From CALDTK01 sp965213735 (GTDB taxonomy: Bacteria > Bacteroidota > Bacteroidia > Chitinophagales > Saprospiraceae), in NCBI GenBank assembly GCA_965213735.1, contig CBDCAB010000006.1, forward strand, positions 558,001 to 622,000: DNA of 64,000 bases, given 5' to 3'. This document shows, one piece after another, positions 40,984-50,294 of this stretch (positions are counted from its first letter, which is position 1; every line of letters begins with the position of its first letter). A program made the translations under genes and the position numbers. The notes below the pieces were generated by a model. The model made no database searches. It was not told the DNA's origin and worked only from the letters and a program-made list of their open reading frames with translations.

Positions 40984-41249
40984 AGCTAGTGTATGGCAGC
41001 GTGGCAAACTCGGCGCAGAGGCGATGGAGTAGCCTTCTATGTCGCTCGATAACGACGTTAAATTCTCGGCTCATTCGCCTGTTCAGTTTCTTTTTGAGCG
41101 GCTAGCTCATTGTGGGGCGAGCAGAAGCCTCAGCGGTTGCGGCTTGTCGAGATTTCACCCGACCGCATTTACGCGCAGAGCAAGTGGCACGGCGGTAAGA
41201 TGAGGTAGGAGCCAACCATTCTTCAGGCTAGCCGAGCGCGCGCACGGGC

Positions 41250-41277
41250 TGTGATGGGGTGCAGGGGCGGGTCATAC
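41250..41277 (-). other. attC-like left half-site B, at the FAD monooxygenase stop
   Basis: The minus strand reads TATGACCCGCCCCTGCACCC, with the TGA stop inside it. Fifteen of the first 18 bases match site A, in the same position relative to the gene. No convincing right half was found within 130 bases. Confidence 0.4.
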
Positions 41278-42435
41278 TGCGATGAGTTGCCGACGGTCTA
41301 TATTCTTTAGATAAGAAAGGTCATAGACAAAGCGCGCCTGTCGCTCCAAGAGCCATTCGGGCGCATGTTCGAGGGCTGTCCTGTACCCGTAGTGCAGAAG
41401 TGGGTTGAACGAGTGCGCCGCTCGACCGAAGGACCAGGAGGTGCGCACGACAAAGTACACCTTCTTCCTCCGAAGCCGGTAGTAGTTCTCGAACGCTTCG
41501 GCGTAGTCATCGTAGTTGTCGAGGCACAGCGCGAGACACAGCGCGCTCTCCATCGCCTGGCACCCTCCCTGTGCGAGATTCGGAGTAGTTGCGTGAATCG
41601 CATCTCCGAGAAACACGACCCGGTCGCGGTGCCAGCCTTGCCGTGGTGGCCCCAAATCGGCCATGTCATTGCGGATAATAGGACCTTCTGACGCACGGAT
41701 CAAGCTCCTAACCACCGGGCTGTAGTCAGCGAACAGATCGCAGAGGTCGGCTCTGAGGGTGACGGAATTATCTTCCCCACCGGGTGGGGCTCGCTTCACG
41801 GCTAGCCAGCACGTACGAGACGGAGCAAGGGGAGCCGTTAAAAATCTTAGCCCGCCGCTCCAGATCTCGATGTAGGCTTCCCTCAGCTCATCCGGCATCG
41901 TCGCGTTCGTGATTCCCCGCCAGATGGTCTGGTTGATGGGCCGAGTGCGCACCTCCGGAAACACTCCTCTGCGGATGGCTGAGTTGATGCCATCTGCGGC
42001 AATGACATAGGTGGATGCTACTCGTGTTCCATCTTCAAAGAGCACCTCTGCACAGTCAGCTAGACTTTCCGCTGCTACTGCTTTCAGGCTGAGGTGGATC
42101 CGATGCTCAGGCAGACGGGCGCGTAACAGTTTTATGAGCTCAGCTCGGTGGATGCACCGTCCGGTAAAGGTTCGCGGCATCCGCCGCCTGATTTGTAGGT
42201 TTCGGTCGGCGAAATACATTGAGGCAACCTCGGTACTAGCAGCGAGCGCTTCCTCGCCGAGGCCGAGGGCATCAAGCACACGTAAAGCGCCGTGTGAGAG
42301 GCCGATGGCTGCACCGACTTCAGTGAGCGCAGGAGCCTGCTCGTAAACTCTGAAATCAATGCCAACCTGCTGAAGAGCGTTGGCGACGGCTAAGCCTCCA
42401 ATACCACCGCCAATGATTGTTGCTGTAGCTCTCAA
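41272..42435 (-). CDS. FAD-dependent monooxygenase
   Basis: This 387-aa protein has the FAD-binding Rossmann motif ATIIGGGIGGLAVANALQQ (residues 5-23), the second FAD motif around GDAIHATTPNLAQGGCQAMESALCLAL, and DGINSAIRRGVFP. It belongs to the PHBH-like aromatic hydroxylase/monooxygenase family; its substrate is unknown. Length and motifs are intact, unlike many neighbours. It lies in the co-oriented island between two attC-like sites and is the largest intact gene there. Confidence 0.88.
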   Translation of the reverse strand: MRATATIIGGGIGGLAVANALQQVGIDFRVYEQAPALTEVGAAIGLSHGALRVLDALGLGEEALAASTEVASMYFADRNLQIRRRMPRTFTGRCIHRAELIKLLRARLPEHRIHLSLKAVAAESLADCAEVLFEDGTRVASTYVIAADGINSAIRRGVFPEVRTRPINQTIWRGITNATMPDELREAYIEIWSGGLRFLTAPLAPSRTCWLAVKRAPPGGEDNSVTLRADLCDLFADYSPVVRSLIRASEGPIIRNDMADLGPPRQGWHRDRVVFLGDAIHATTPNLAQGGCQAMESALCLALCLDNYDDYAEAFENYYRLRRKKVYFVVRTSWSFGRAAHSFNPLLHYGYRTALEHAPEWLLERQARFVYDLSYLKNIDRRQLIAV

Positions 42436-42458
42436 GAACGTCTAAGGTAGTTGGCAGC

Positions 42459-42580
42459 CTTTTAAATGATGGTCGCTCAGCTGTGTGGGGCAGCGCGGCG
42501 ATAGGAGGAGGTAAGTAGGCGTTGAGGTTGGAGAGGCACCACAATCAGGACCTTTGCTGGCGTGCAGCGGCGGGTTAGGC
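42459..42580 (-). other. attC-like site C (best boxes)
   Basis: On the minus strand GCCTAAC is an exact RYYYAAC box, continuing CCGCCGCTGCACGCC, shared with sites A and B. The right half reads AGCTGAGCGACC then ATTTAAA, one base from GTTRRRY. CGCT-G-CA pairs with TGAGCG with one bulged base. The length is 122 bases. Confidence 0.5.
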
Positions 42581-42689
42581 GTTCACCACCCCCAGCTAGG
42601 AGATAACGCGGTCGAAGTCCGCCCGTGACCCAATCCAGCACCCTCGCTTCCTCTACTGTCAGCTTCTGAACCTGCTCCGTCTGTGCTTC

Positions 42690-42879
42690 CAACTTCTTCG
42701 AAAACCCGGCAGTCGTCCTGAGCCTCACGGACGAGCGCCTCAAGCCGTCCTGCCTTGGTATCTGCTGCGATCTGCCGATCCCATGCATCGGCTCGGTAAT
42801 CATCGAATTACTCGGCGAGGGCCGCGAGTTGATCGGCGGAGAGCTTAGAAATGTTGATTTGGAGTGTTTTGACGCTCAT
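42690..42879 (-). pseudogene. Small antitoxin remnant with internal stop and frameshift
   Basis: Reading from the ATG at 42879 gives MSVKTLQINISKLSADQLAALAE, then a TAA, then FDDYRADAWDRQIAADTKAG followed by RLEALVREAQDDCR. Skipping the stop, this matches small RelB-like or similar addiction-module antitoxins (LxxEELAxLxEWFxEYxADxWDRQIxxDxxAGKLD). A second disruption near 42715 diverts the frame before the usual AGFSKKL ending. So it is a dead antitoxin with no toxin recognised next to it. Sequencing error is the alternative. Confidence 0.5.
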
Positions 42880-43093
42880 GTCGAAAACTGTAACTGATTT
42901 GTCATTTCAACGTCTAACTCTAGTAATCAGTCCATAGGGGAGTATTTAACGGCCTCTTACTCGGCGATGGCTGAGGGAAGGGTGGCAGTCCTGAGCGAAA
43001 CTAGCGTCGACGTTCGCACGAGCCGAAGACGCTGGCGGCGTTGATCTGCCTGCAACGGCAGGTACTACCGCGTGCAGCTGGATACTCCTAGTC

Positions 43094-43462
43094 CTACTTG
43101 ACGGACCGTAAAATCTTTTCCAACTTGCGCCCTCTCGCCAGCTCCTCCACTATTTTATCTAGGTATCTGACCTGCTTCGTCAATGGCGTCTCAATCTCTT
43201 CGATTCGGTAGCCACAGATTGAGCCGGTGATCATGGTTGCGTTGGGGTTGAGCGTAGCCTCAGAAAAGAATTGTTTAAATGTAGCATTATTATTAATAAA
43301 GCGATTGATGTCATTAATTTCAAAGCCCGTCAGCCATGAAATAACTTGATGCAGCTCCTCTACGGTCCGACCTTTCTTCTCAACCTTCGTAACATAATGT
43401 GGATAGACAGAGGCGAACGTCATGTTGGCAATTCGCTCGTCGTGTTCCTTTGTTGTCGTCAT
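43094..43462 (-). CDS. DUF2200 family protein
   Basis: This 122-aa protein matches DUF2200: DERIANMTFASVYPHYVTKVEKKGRTVEELHQVISWLTGF, then INRFINNNATFKQFFSEATLNPNATMITGSICGYRIEEIETPLTKQVRYLDKIVEELARGRKLEKIL. The family is small, cytosolic and uncharacterised. It is intact, codon use fits the host, and it is the first gene of the island on the right. A GTTAAAT box at 42944-42950 lies downstream. Confidence 0.85.
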   Translation of the reverse strand: MTTTKEHDERIANMTFASVYPHYVTKVEKKGRTVEELHQVISWLTGFEINDINRFINNNATFKQFFSEATLNPNATMITGSICGYRIEEIETPLTKQVRYLDKIVEELARGRKLEKILRSVK

Positions 43463-43534
43463 GGCGGGCTTGTGGTTAATGGATAATACAAGATACGCAA
43501 GTAATCATACACCCGGACCATACCAGGGCCGGAC

Positions 43535-43792
43535 ATGGCGGGAGGGATGAGTACAGCTGGCACAAATCATCTTTCGCTACAAATTAGGTCCAACCCTTCT
43601 CATGGCACCGTAGAACTTATTGTTATTGAAGCGGAGAAGGATTTTGAGGTCTACAATTCGACTGGTGTTACGGTGTTGGATGGGCAATACGATGGACATA
43701 TACTCGATCTCAGTAATCAGCCTGCGGGGGCATATTTAATTAGAGTACTTGACAATGCTGAAGTAAAAGCAAAGCGCCTAATAATCCGGTAA
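43535..43792 (+). CDS. Orphan T9SS type A sorting domain (gene remnant)
   Basis: The 85-aa frame is essentially only a Por_Secre_tail domain: LQIRSNPSHGTVELIVIEAE, EVYNSTGVTVLDG, LSNQPAGAYLIRVLDNAEVKAKRLIIR. It has no signal peptide and no passenger. It is therefore probably the 3' end of a larger secreted protein gene whose 5' part has been lost, perhaps when the adjacent island was inserted or rearranged. It could not be secreted as it stands. Confidence 0.6.
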   Translation: MAGGMSTAGTNHLSLQIRSNPSHGTVELIVIEAEKDFEVYNSTGVTVLDGQYDGHILDLSNQPAGAYLIRVLDNAEVKAKRLIIR

Positions 43793-43805
43793 AAGAATTT
43801 TGTCA

Positions 43806-45884
43806 TTACCAACTGGCACTTAACTGATAGCCACCAGTATTCTCCTCCCAAACCTTTGCTTCTAGATCTTTCAGCAAAACCTCAATTAAACCAGATCCAA
43901 CACCGGAGCCGCGTACGTTGCCATCTTTGCCGGGCCCATCGTCGGCATAGCGCAATTCAGTTGCACCAGCAGTTTGTTTTAGCGACAGCTGTACATTTCC
44001 GGTATGGCTATCGGTGAAGGCATACTTAATGGAATTTGCGATGAGCTCGTTGACAACAAGCGACACTTTGGTAAGCTCCTGGGCGGGCAGCTCAATGGGT
44101 GAGAGCTCGAGCTGGAGGTCGAAGGGGCGGGGGCTAGCGGCTTGTAAATTTTCGGCGACTTCCGTCAAAACCTCATCTGCACGTACCCGATCATCGGCAG
44201 CGTGGGCTAGTCGCTGATTAACCGTTTTCAGCGCCATTAACTGAGCCTCAGACTGTTGGAGTGCACTGCGGGCAGCTTCATTTTTGAGTTTACGCTGCTG
44301 GTTACGGATAAGTTGATAAGCAAGATTAATTTGATTTGCAGAACGGTGATTGAGTTCACGATTTAAAGTAGTGACGCGGGCGTTGGCATGCTTAAGATTA
44401 TTTCGCTGCCGGTAGAGCGCTAGTCCGCCGGCAGTAAGTAATATTAGCGCGAGGCCACCACCAGCGAGGGCGTAGTTGCGATTGGTGAGAGCGACAGCTT
44501 GGGCGGTGCGAATATTGTCGAGAGATTCTATCTGGTCCAGCCGCTCCTTATCATTGAATTGCTGCTGTAGTCTCGCTAAGGTAGATCGTTCTGTCCGTTT
44601 GAGCATGGAATCTTGTACCTCAGCTGCCATACTAAGAACTGGTGGAGGAATATCTCGATCGAGCTGACCAGCTATCCGCATAAGTCCAAGATAAGCAACG
44701 CGAGAGTTCTCGTTAATAATGGAGTCCGCAGCCAGTAGTTGACTGGCCTCTAAGTATGAAGCATATGCTTCGGGGTAATTGTTTTGAGATTCAAATAACT
44801 CCGCCTGATTGACAGTTAGTGCAATGAGTTCTTGAGTGTCAGCATTTTCCTGCGCAATTACCAGAGCTGAATCAAGATACCTTGCCGCCAGGTCAAATTT
44901 TCCTTTACTCTCACTAACACTATAAAGCGAGCGATATGCGACAACCGCTAATGATGGTTCTACTCTTGGTTGATCGAAAACTAGTATTGCATAGTGTTGA
45001 GCGCTGTCGTATCGTTCGGCTAGCACATGCGCTCTAGCCAAAGAGCCGTACGCCCACCATATATAATTTGGAGCATTTTCTGCAAGAAGTTTCCGAGCTA
45101 AGTGGGCATAGTGCACCAAGTCTTTACTATCTAACACGTCAGACTGCGATAACTCAAGAAACCTAGAAGCTTTTGTAATAGGCGTCCCGTGACGTAAAGT
45201 AATATCATTTGCCGTATCAATGTACTTAGCTCCAATCTCTGTTTCTCCTAACTGTGTGAGCGATGTACCAATGCGTAAATAACTGTATAAGACGAATAAG
45301 CTATCTTTTGTAGCTATAGATTCTGCAAGCATTTGACGACCAAGGTGTAGAGCTGTATCATATCGGGAAGTATTTATTGCAAAACTGATCAGTTGGTCTA
45401 ACGCCATATATCTATATCGAGCGTCAAAAGCATTCTTTGCATCAACTATGCCGGGCAGCAATGCTTGTCGCCGAAAAACATTTTGGGCACTATTCATTTC
45501 CCCTTCAGCGAGTGCTCTGCGGGCTACTGTGTTCAATATAAGGAACTCGCAAAGTGCTGGAGTCACGGAGTTACAAACATTGCAGAAGGAGTCAATCTTA
45601 GGCCTAGCCACAGTAAGGTTTGTGCGGAGGGATAACTTAGCTTCCAACGCTAGATCGCGGCAATTACGCTCAACTTCCGTCAGCTCCTCATAGGCTTCTT
45701 TGTACTCTAGTTGCGATGCTGGGCTATCATGCACCGGTTCTGTTCCACATGAAATTAATACGCTAAACAGCAACAGGCGAAATACGCCAGTTTTTACCTT
45801 GGTCAACCAGCAGCTAGAAATCTTGGCTATTCGCATGCGGATATGATTAGAACTTGTAAGAACCTTTCGTGAGTAGCACCTCAT
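43806..45884 (-). CDS. TPR-containing sensor histidine kinase, HisKA_2 type
   Basis: This 692-aa protein starts with ATGA overlap to the response regulator gene. It has a lipoprotein-like or signal sequence (LLLFSVLISCGTEP), a TPR-rich periplasmic region (about residues 100-450), a membrane span near residues 470-490 (YALAGGGLALILLTAGGLALY), a HisKA_2 dimerisation domain with the phospho-His in ELNHRSANQINLAYQL (near residue 511), and an HATPase domain with N box VVNELIANSIKYAF, DDGPG and GSGVGSGLIEVLL. It should sense an envelope signal through the TPRs. A kinase of this class paired with a LytTR regulator is less usual than LytS-type. Confidence 0.8.
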   Translation of the reverse strand: MRCYSRKVLTSSNHIRMRIAKISSCWLTKVKTGVFRLLLFSVLISCGTEPVHDSPASQLEYKEAYEELTEVERNCRDLALEAKLSLRTNLTVARPKIDSFCNVCNSVTPALCEFLILNTVARRALAEGEMNSAQNVFRRQALLPGIVDAKNAFDARYRYMALDQLISFAINTSRYDTALHLGRQMLAESIATKDSLFVLYSYLRIGTSLTQLGETEIGAKYIDTANDITLRHGTPITKASRFLELSQSDVLDSKDLVHYAHLARKLLAENAPNYIWWAYGSLARAHVLAERYDSAQHYAILVFDQPRVEPSLAVVAYRSLYSVSESKGKFDLAARYLDSALVIAQENADTQELIALTVNQAELFESQNNYPEAYASYLEASQLLAADSIINENSRVAYLGLMRIAGQLDRDIPPPVLSMAAEVQDSMLKRTERSTLARLQQQFNDKERLDQIESLDNIRTAQAVALTNRNYALAGGGLALILLTAGGLALYRQRNNLKHANARVTTLNRELNHRSANQINLAYQLIRNQQRKLKNEAARSALQQSEAQLMALKTVNQRLAHAADDRVRADEVLTEVAENLQAASPRPFDLQLELSPIELPAQELTKVSLVVNELIANSIKYAFTDSHTGNVQLSLKQTAGATELRYADDGPGKDGNVRGSGVGSGLIEVLLKDLEAKVWEENTGGYQLSASW

Positions 45885-46684
45885 CCCAACACTCCTCTCA
45901 GCCCCTCCCGATAAGCCCTACCCAACGGTAAGGCTTTACTATCCCTGAGAAAGACCTGCTCACGATTGAATCGGGAAATGGCATGATGAGGCACAGCGTA
46001 ACTTTTGTGAATCTGAAAAAGGTCGTCGCGGTTGATGAACTTGATGGTAGCGCGGATTCCCATATCGACGGTACGCTTTGCACCATCACAAAAATGGATA
46101 TCCGTATATGCACCATCGGCGGCCAGATAGAGAATCTTCTCAAAGTCAATGCGATAGTGATGGCGACCGGTAGAGCGCACGAATTTGGTATCTGCCAAGC
46201 GCCGAGCAAGGTGTGCGAACCTACTCGGAGGTACATTTATTTCGCGTCCAGGTGCAGACTTTAGCACCCTTCGTAGGCAAGCATCCAGCTGACCAGCGGT
46301 AAACGGCTTATGGACATATTGCGCATAGGGTAGCGCAGCAAGTCGGGTGAGGGTCCGCTCGTCTGAAAAACTGGTCGTTATCACGATGGGCATGCGATAC
46401 TTCGCATTCAAGACGCCACCGATGTCAATGCCATCGAGTTTGCTGTCACCGAGGTTGACATCGAGAATAGCAGCATCGTAGCTTCGCTCATCGAGTGCAG
46501 CTTCAGCTTTTTCCCAGCCCCGAAAATGGTCTACATCGCTGTACCCGGATTCACTTAGAAGCTCGAGGGTATTCTGCGCCACAAGGCCCTCATCCTCGAG
46601 ATATATCAGGTGTAAGGCTTTGGAAAGCACGTTTGGAAGCTTCTGGTCGAGAGCTGAAGTTAACCATCTTTTTGAGATGTTCAA
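45881..46684 (-). CDS. LytTR-family response regulator
   Basis: This 267-aa protein has an N-terminal receiver domain (acidic pair E30/D31, phospho-acceptor D75 in AAILDVNLG, Lys126 in YVHKPF) and a C-terminal LytTR DNA-binding domain from about residue 165 (RSTGRHHYRIDFEKILYLAADGAYTDIHF ... LPLGRAYREGLRGVLG). LytTR regulators bind pairs of direct repeats ahead of surface and secretion genes. It precedes its kinase in the transcript with a four-base overlap. Upstream 46685-46880 shows no clear promoter. Confidence 0.88.
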   Translation of the reverse strand: MNISKRWLTSALDQKLPNVLSKALHLIYLEDEGLVAQNTLELLSESGYSDVDHFRGWEKAEAALDERSYDAAILDVNLGDSKLDGIDIGGVLNAKYRMPIVITTSFSDERTLTRLAALPYAQYVHKPFTAGQLDACLRRVLKSAPGREINVPPSRFAHLARRLADTKFVRSTGRHHYRIDFEKILYLAADGAYTDIHFCDGAKRTVDMGIRATIKFINRDDLFQIHKSYAVPHHAISRFNREQVFLRDSKALPLGRAYREGLRGVLG

Positions 46685-46880
46685 ACGACTCTTCTGAAAT
46701 CCTCCCGCAGTTTTTGCTCTTAGCGTGCGTGTTTGGAAGCGCGCAGAGAATTGCGGGTGGGAGGTGAACTGGGTTTAAGAGCTATAGGTTTGCGTTGCTC
46801 ATTGAGCCGAGCTGATTTAATTGATTGGTCAGGAGAAATTCACTAAGTCAGACGCAGAAGTCTAGCCCCTCAGCCGACCG

Positions 46881-48398
46881 TTAACGTATCCGTGATAACA
46901 AGATTAATTCCCTCTCGTCTTCATACGCTTCGTAAAGTGCATCCTCCCCTTCAAATACTCGAAAGGAATAAACATTGCTCTGAGGAATAGCTGCAGAAAC
47001 ATTTATGACTGCTATTGTAGTAGATTGCCCTCCAGCAAGACCCACATCATAGCCTGAGTTGCCAGTATTGTCCAAGGGGAGAGCACTTACTAAAACGCCC
47101 TTTTTAAGCAAGCCCTTCTTAGTTTTTGCCTGTACAATATCGACTCCCCCCTCAATTCGTGAAAGTATCTCCAGCAGGATGCGATCTTGATTAGATTTAC
47201 CAAAGAGCAGCGTATGTGTCTGGCCAGATTGCAAGTCTGTCAGTTCAAACTTACGATCCTTATACACCAGCGAAAGTTGAGGATGATCCTCAGCAGAAGC
47301 TATACCGAGCACTTCATCAAGAACTGGGAAATGTAGCTCTACGTACTCACTAGCTGCGCAGTCTTGCAAGAGGCGACCTGGATCATAGAGAGGCAGCCAA
47401 GGTGATGCTGAAAAGGCCACTGTTGAGCCTTCCACATCCACACTAGATCGGTAATAATGAACCGGCTCGGCAGTCAGTATTACCTCTCGTTCTCCAATAG
47501 AACTGTTGTCTTCTTCCAGCGCAAGTTCTCCCAAACGCAGGGGAGTCCAGATCCTAGGTAGCCGCAGACTGTCGGTGTTTGTAGCCCCCGAGAAAGTATA
47601 CTGTTGCAGTTGAATTGGAAGCTCTATTCCTTCATATTCTTGAACGACAAGCGCCACCAAATCATCACCAGGTATTAGACCATCCCATGAGCGCACATAA
47701 TCTGTCCGCACCGCGCGGTTCCACGAAGAGTAAGTTGCACCATGCGGGACAGCCCAAGGTCCTAGAACCGTTTGGACTAAAGCCGTCAGTTGCACTATCG
47801 CATTTGCTTGCATACTGTCCTGTATCACTTTGATACCCGGATCTAGAACATTTGCTACCCAAGCCTTGCGCTCATCCTCGGTGGTAAGTGTTGGTGCAGT
47901 CGAGAGCAGTTCGGCAGGGAGCGTGACAGTAACTGTGCCATAGCTGCGAGACCCAGGTGAGGGGGTGGCTACAGTCGTTACCATTGGGTGAGTTTTGAAA
48001 TCCTCAGACAGCAAATTTCTAAGGATTCGACTACGGTGTCGTGACACCTCTCCTGTGGAGGGATCAACCTGTGAAACAAAGGCTGTAGCATGGTGAGATA
48101 GGGTAGTAAATGCTCTAGTAATGGCCCCTGTGCTGTCGGTAGACACCATGATTTCTTTACGCCAAAGCTTGCTATAGACTTCGAGGGAAAAGGCTATGAT
48201 CGTGTCTGCTGAATTGCCTGCAGAATAAGCGCCAACCTCAAAGCCTGCCCTACTAAGCGAGGCTTGCAAATTCGCAGTTAATTTCTGTCGGTCTGCCTCA
48301 TCCCCACCATTCGGCGAGGCGTAGGCAAGTAAGGCAACCTGTCCATTCCCGCACAGCGAAAACGTAAAAATCAAACACGCGCTGATCGATAATCGCAT
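46881..48398 (-). CDS. Secreted protein of unknown function
   Basis: This 505-aa protein starts with a hydrophobic signal (MRLSISACLIFTFSLCGNGQ) whose cleavage class is unclear, since SLCG could be a weak lipobox. The body has no motif I recognise. There are beta-rich regions, GSRSYGTVTVTLPAELLS, and a C-terminal part (NVYSFRVFEGEDALYEAYEDERELILLSRIR). No T9SS domain is visible at the C-terminus. It is transcribed alone and starts 300 bases from the divergent DoxX gene; that 300-base gap holds only one isolated CACCCAG repeat unit (about 48580). Confidence 0.6.
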   Translation of the reverse strand: MRLSISACLIFTFSLCGNGQVALLAYASPNGGDEADRQKLTANLQASLSRAGFEVGAYSAGNSADTIIAFSLEVYSKLWRKEIMVSTDSTGAITRAFTTLSHHATAFVSQVDPSTGEVSRHRSRILRNLLSEDFKTHPMVTTVATPSPGSRSYGTVTVTLPAELLSTAPTLTTEDERKAWVANVLDPGIKVIQDSMQANAIVQLTALVQTVLGPWAVPHGATYSSWNRAVRTDYVRSWDGLIPGDDLVALVVQEYEGIELPIQLQQYTFSGATNTDSLRLPRIWTPLRLGELALEEDNSSIGEREVILTAEPVHYYRSSVDVEGSTVAFSASPWLPLYDPGRLLQDCAASEYVELHFPVLDEVLGIASAEDHPQLSLVYKDRKFELTDLQSGQTHTLLFGKSNQDRILLEILSRIEGGVDIVQAKTKKGLLKKGVLVSALPLDNTGNSGYDVGLAGGQSTTIAVINVSAAIPQSNVYSFRVFEGEDALYEAYEDERELILLSRIR

Positions 48399-48698
48399 GC
48401 GGCCAAGCTAAGGCACCTGCTGAAATTCGTTTTGACCTCAAGCGCCGCCCACGTCAGGTGCTCTCTGCGATTGAGCTAAAACTAATGCTCCTGGTCTCTG
48501 TGCTCCTCCCTGGTGCTGTGGCACCCGGCCCAAGCTGCACATGCTGCGGGAGATCCAAAATATGCCACTCCGCACACTAGCACCCAGCGCTCAGCTATGC
48601 TCCCCACCAACACTCCGTCAAGATTTTCACATCATACACCCTTTGTACACCTTCGCGCGTAGACCTTTATACCTCAAGCCGATACACCCGGTACAGAC

Positions 48699-50168
48699 AT
48701 GACACTGACCACCATCATCCTCTACATCGCACTCGCAGCCATCCTGCTCACGGTGCTCACACGCTTCGTCGCAACGCGCTTCGAAAATTTCGGCATGTCG
48801 TTCCTGCAGAACTTCTGCGGCGCGTGGTTCCTGTTCAGCGGATACGTCAAAGTGGCCGACCCACTCGGTACGGCCTACAAAATGGAGCAGTACTTCGATG
48901 AGTTTAGCGCAACCGCCGCCGGTACAGGCCTCGCATTTATCGAACCCGTTTTCAGCTGGGCAAGTGACGTGAGCCCCTATATCGCCATGGTAATGGTCGT
49001 GCTCGAAGTCGTGCTCGGCGTGATGCTCATTACCGGCACCAAGCCCAAATTTACCGCATGGACTTTCGCGGTGGTGATGCTGTTCTTCACCATCCTCACA
49101 GGCTTTACTTTCCTCACCGGCTACGTGCCCACCGGCAGCAATTTCTTCGCATTTAGCGAATGGGGAGCTTACGAAGCCACCAACATGCGCGTCACCGATT
49201 GCGGCTGCTTTGGCGACTTTCTTAAGCTAGAACCATATACCAGCTTCCTTAAGGATTGTTTCCTGATGATTCCTGCCATCATCTTCCTCATTGGCCACCG
49301 AAAGATGCACCAGTTCTTTAGCGAAAAAGTGCGTAGTGCAGTATCATGGGCATCGGTGGGAGCTGCAATAATTTTCGGCATGAGTAACTTCATGTGGGGT
49401 TTGCCTATCCACGACTTTCGGCCTTTTGCAGAAGGAATTAACATTCGCGATAAGAAAGCAGCAGAACTCGAAGCTGAAGCCAACATCGATATCACCGCCT
49501 ACCGCATTACCGACAAAGCAACGGGCGAGGTGCAAGAGATACCTTTCGATGAGTATATGAAGCGCTTTAAAGAATTTCCTTCAGAAGACTTCGAACTCGA
49601 GCAAGTAACCACCGAACCTACCATTGCGCGCACCAAAGTGAGTGAATTTGAACTCGAAGATCAAGATGGGGCGCCTATGGCCGAAGAGATACTCGACTAC
49701 GACGGCTACTCTATCATGATCATCGCCTATAAGCTGTATGATGATGGGCTTGAACAGCGGGAAATTACCCGCATGGATTCTATGTTCGTACAGGATACTA
49801 CCCTCACCGGGCAGCCGCGCAAAGTCTTTGCCGCCTTGCAAGAACGCAGTGAAGTTGCCAACCTAACGAAGTGGAAGCCTAATTACCTGCAGCTTTGGAC
49901 CGACAAGATCGTCCCACTCGCAGATGCGGCTGAAGCTGAGGGCTGGCGCGTTTTTGCCGCCACGGCCTATACCGACAACGATAGGGTAGACGATTTCCGT
50001 CACGCTACTCAGTTCGCCCATCCAATCTACGAGGGCGATGACATCATGCTAAAAACCATCATTCGCTCCAATCCAGGCCTCGTCGTGCTCCACGATGGCG
50101 AGGTGGTGCGTAAGTATCATGTTTCACATGCTCCTACATTTGCGGAGCTGCAGCAGCTGGTGAATTAA
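48699..50168 (+). CDS. DoxX/MauE-like membrane protein (BT_3928 type)
   Basis: This 489-aa protein has about five membrane spans in the first 230 residues, with the DoxX-like FCGAWFLFSGYVKVADPLGTA, MVVLEVVLGVMLITG and a CGC pair (VTDCGCFGDFLKLEPYTSFLKDC) typical of the MauE/MetP-like quinone-thiol redox proteins. The C-terminal 250 residues are soluble. The family likely handles disulphide or quinone redox chemistry; its exact partner is unknown. nusB follows in the same direction. This gene order (DoxX-nusB region) is familiar from Bacteroidota. Confidence 0.75.
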   Translation: MTLTTIILYIALAAILLTVLTRFVATRFENFGMSFLQNFCGAWFLFSGYVKVADPLGTAYKMEQYFDEFSATAAGTGLAFIEPVFSWASDVSPYIAMVMVVLEVVLGVMLITGTKPKFTAWTFAVVMLFFTILTGFTFLTGYVPTGSNFFAFSEWGAYEATNMRVTDCGCFGDFLKLEPYTSFLKDCFLMIPAIIFLIGHRKMHQFFSEKVRSAVSWASVGAAIIFGMSNFMWGLPIHDFRPFAEGINIRDKKAAELEAEANIDITAYRITDKATGEVQEIPFDEYMKRFKEFPSEDFELEQVTTEPTIARTKVSEFELEDQDGAPMAEEILDYDGYSIMIIAYKLYDDGLEQREITRMDSMFVQDTTLTGQPRKVFAALQERSEVANLTKWKPNYLQLWTDKIVPLADAAEAEGWRVFAATAYTDNDRVDDFRHATQFAHPIYEGDDIMLKTIIRSNPGLVVLHDGEVVRKYHVSHAPTFAELQQLVN

Positions 50169-50294
50169 GCTCATTGGTGTAAAATCATCTACGCGGAAAG
50201 GTGGGGTTTTGGCGAAAGCTGCGTTGCTTTGCGCCCGCTCGTAAGGCAGCCCTGTAAGTTGGGTGCTCAGCCTTTCGGCAAAACACTCTTTGTC

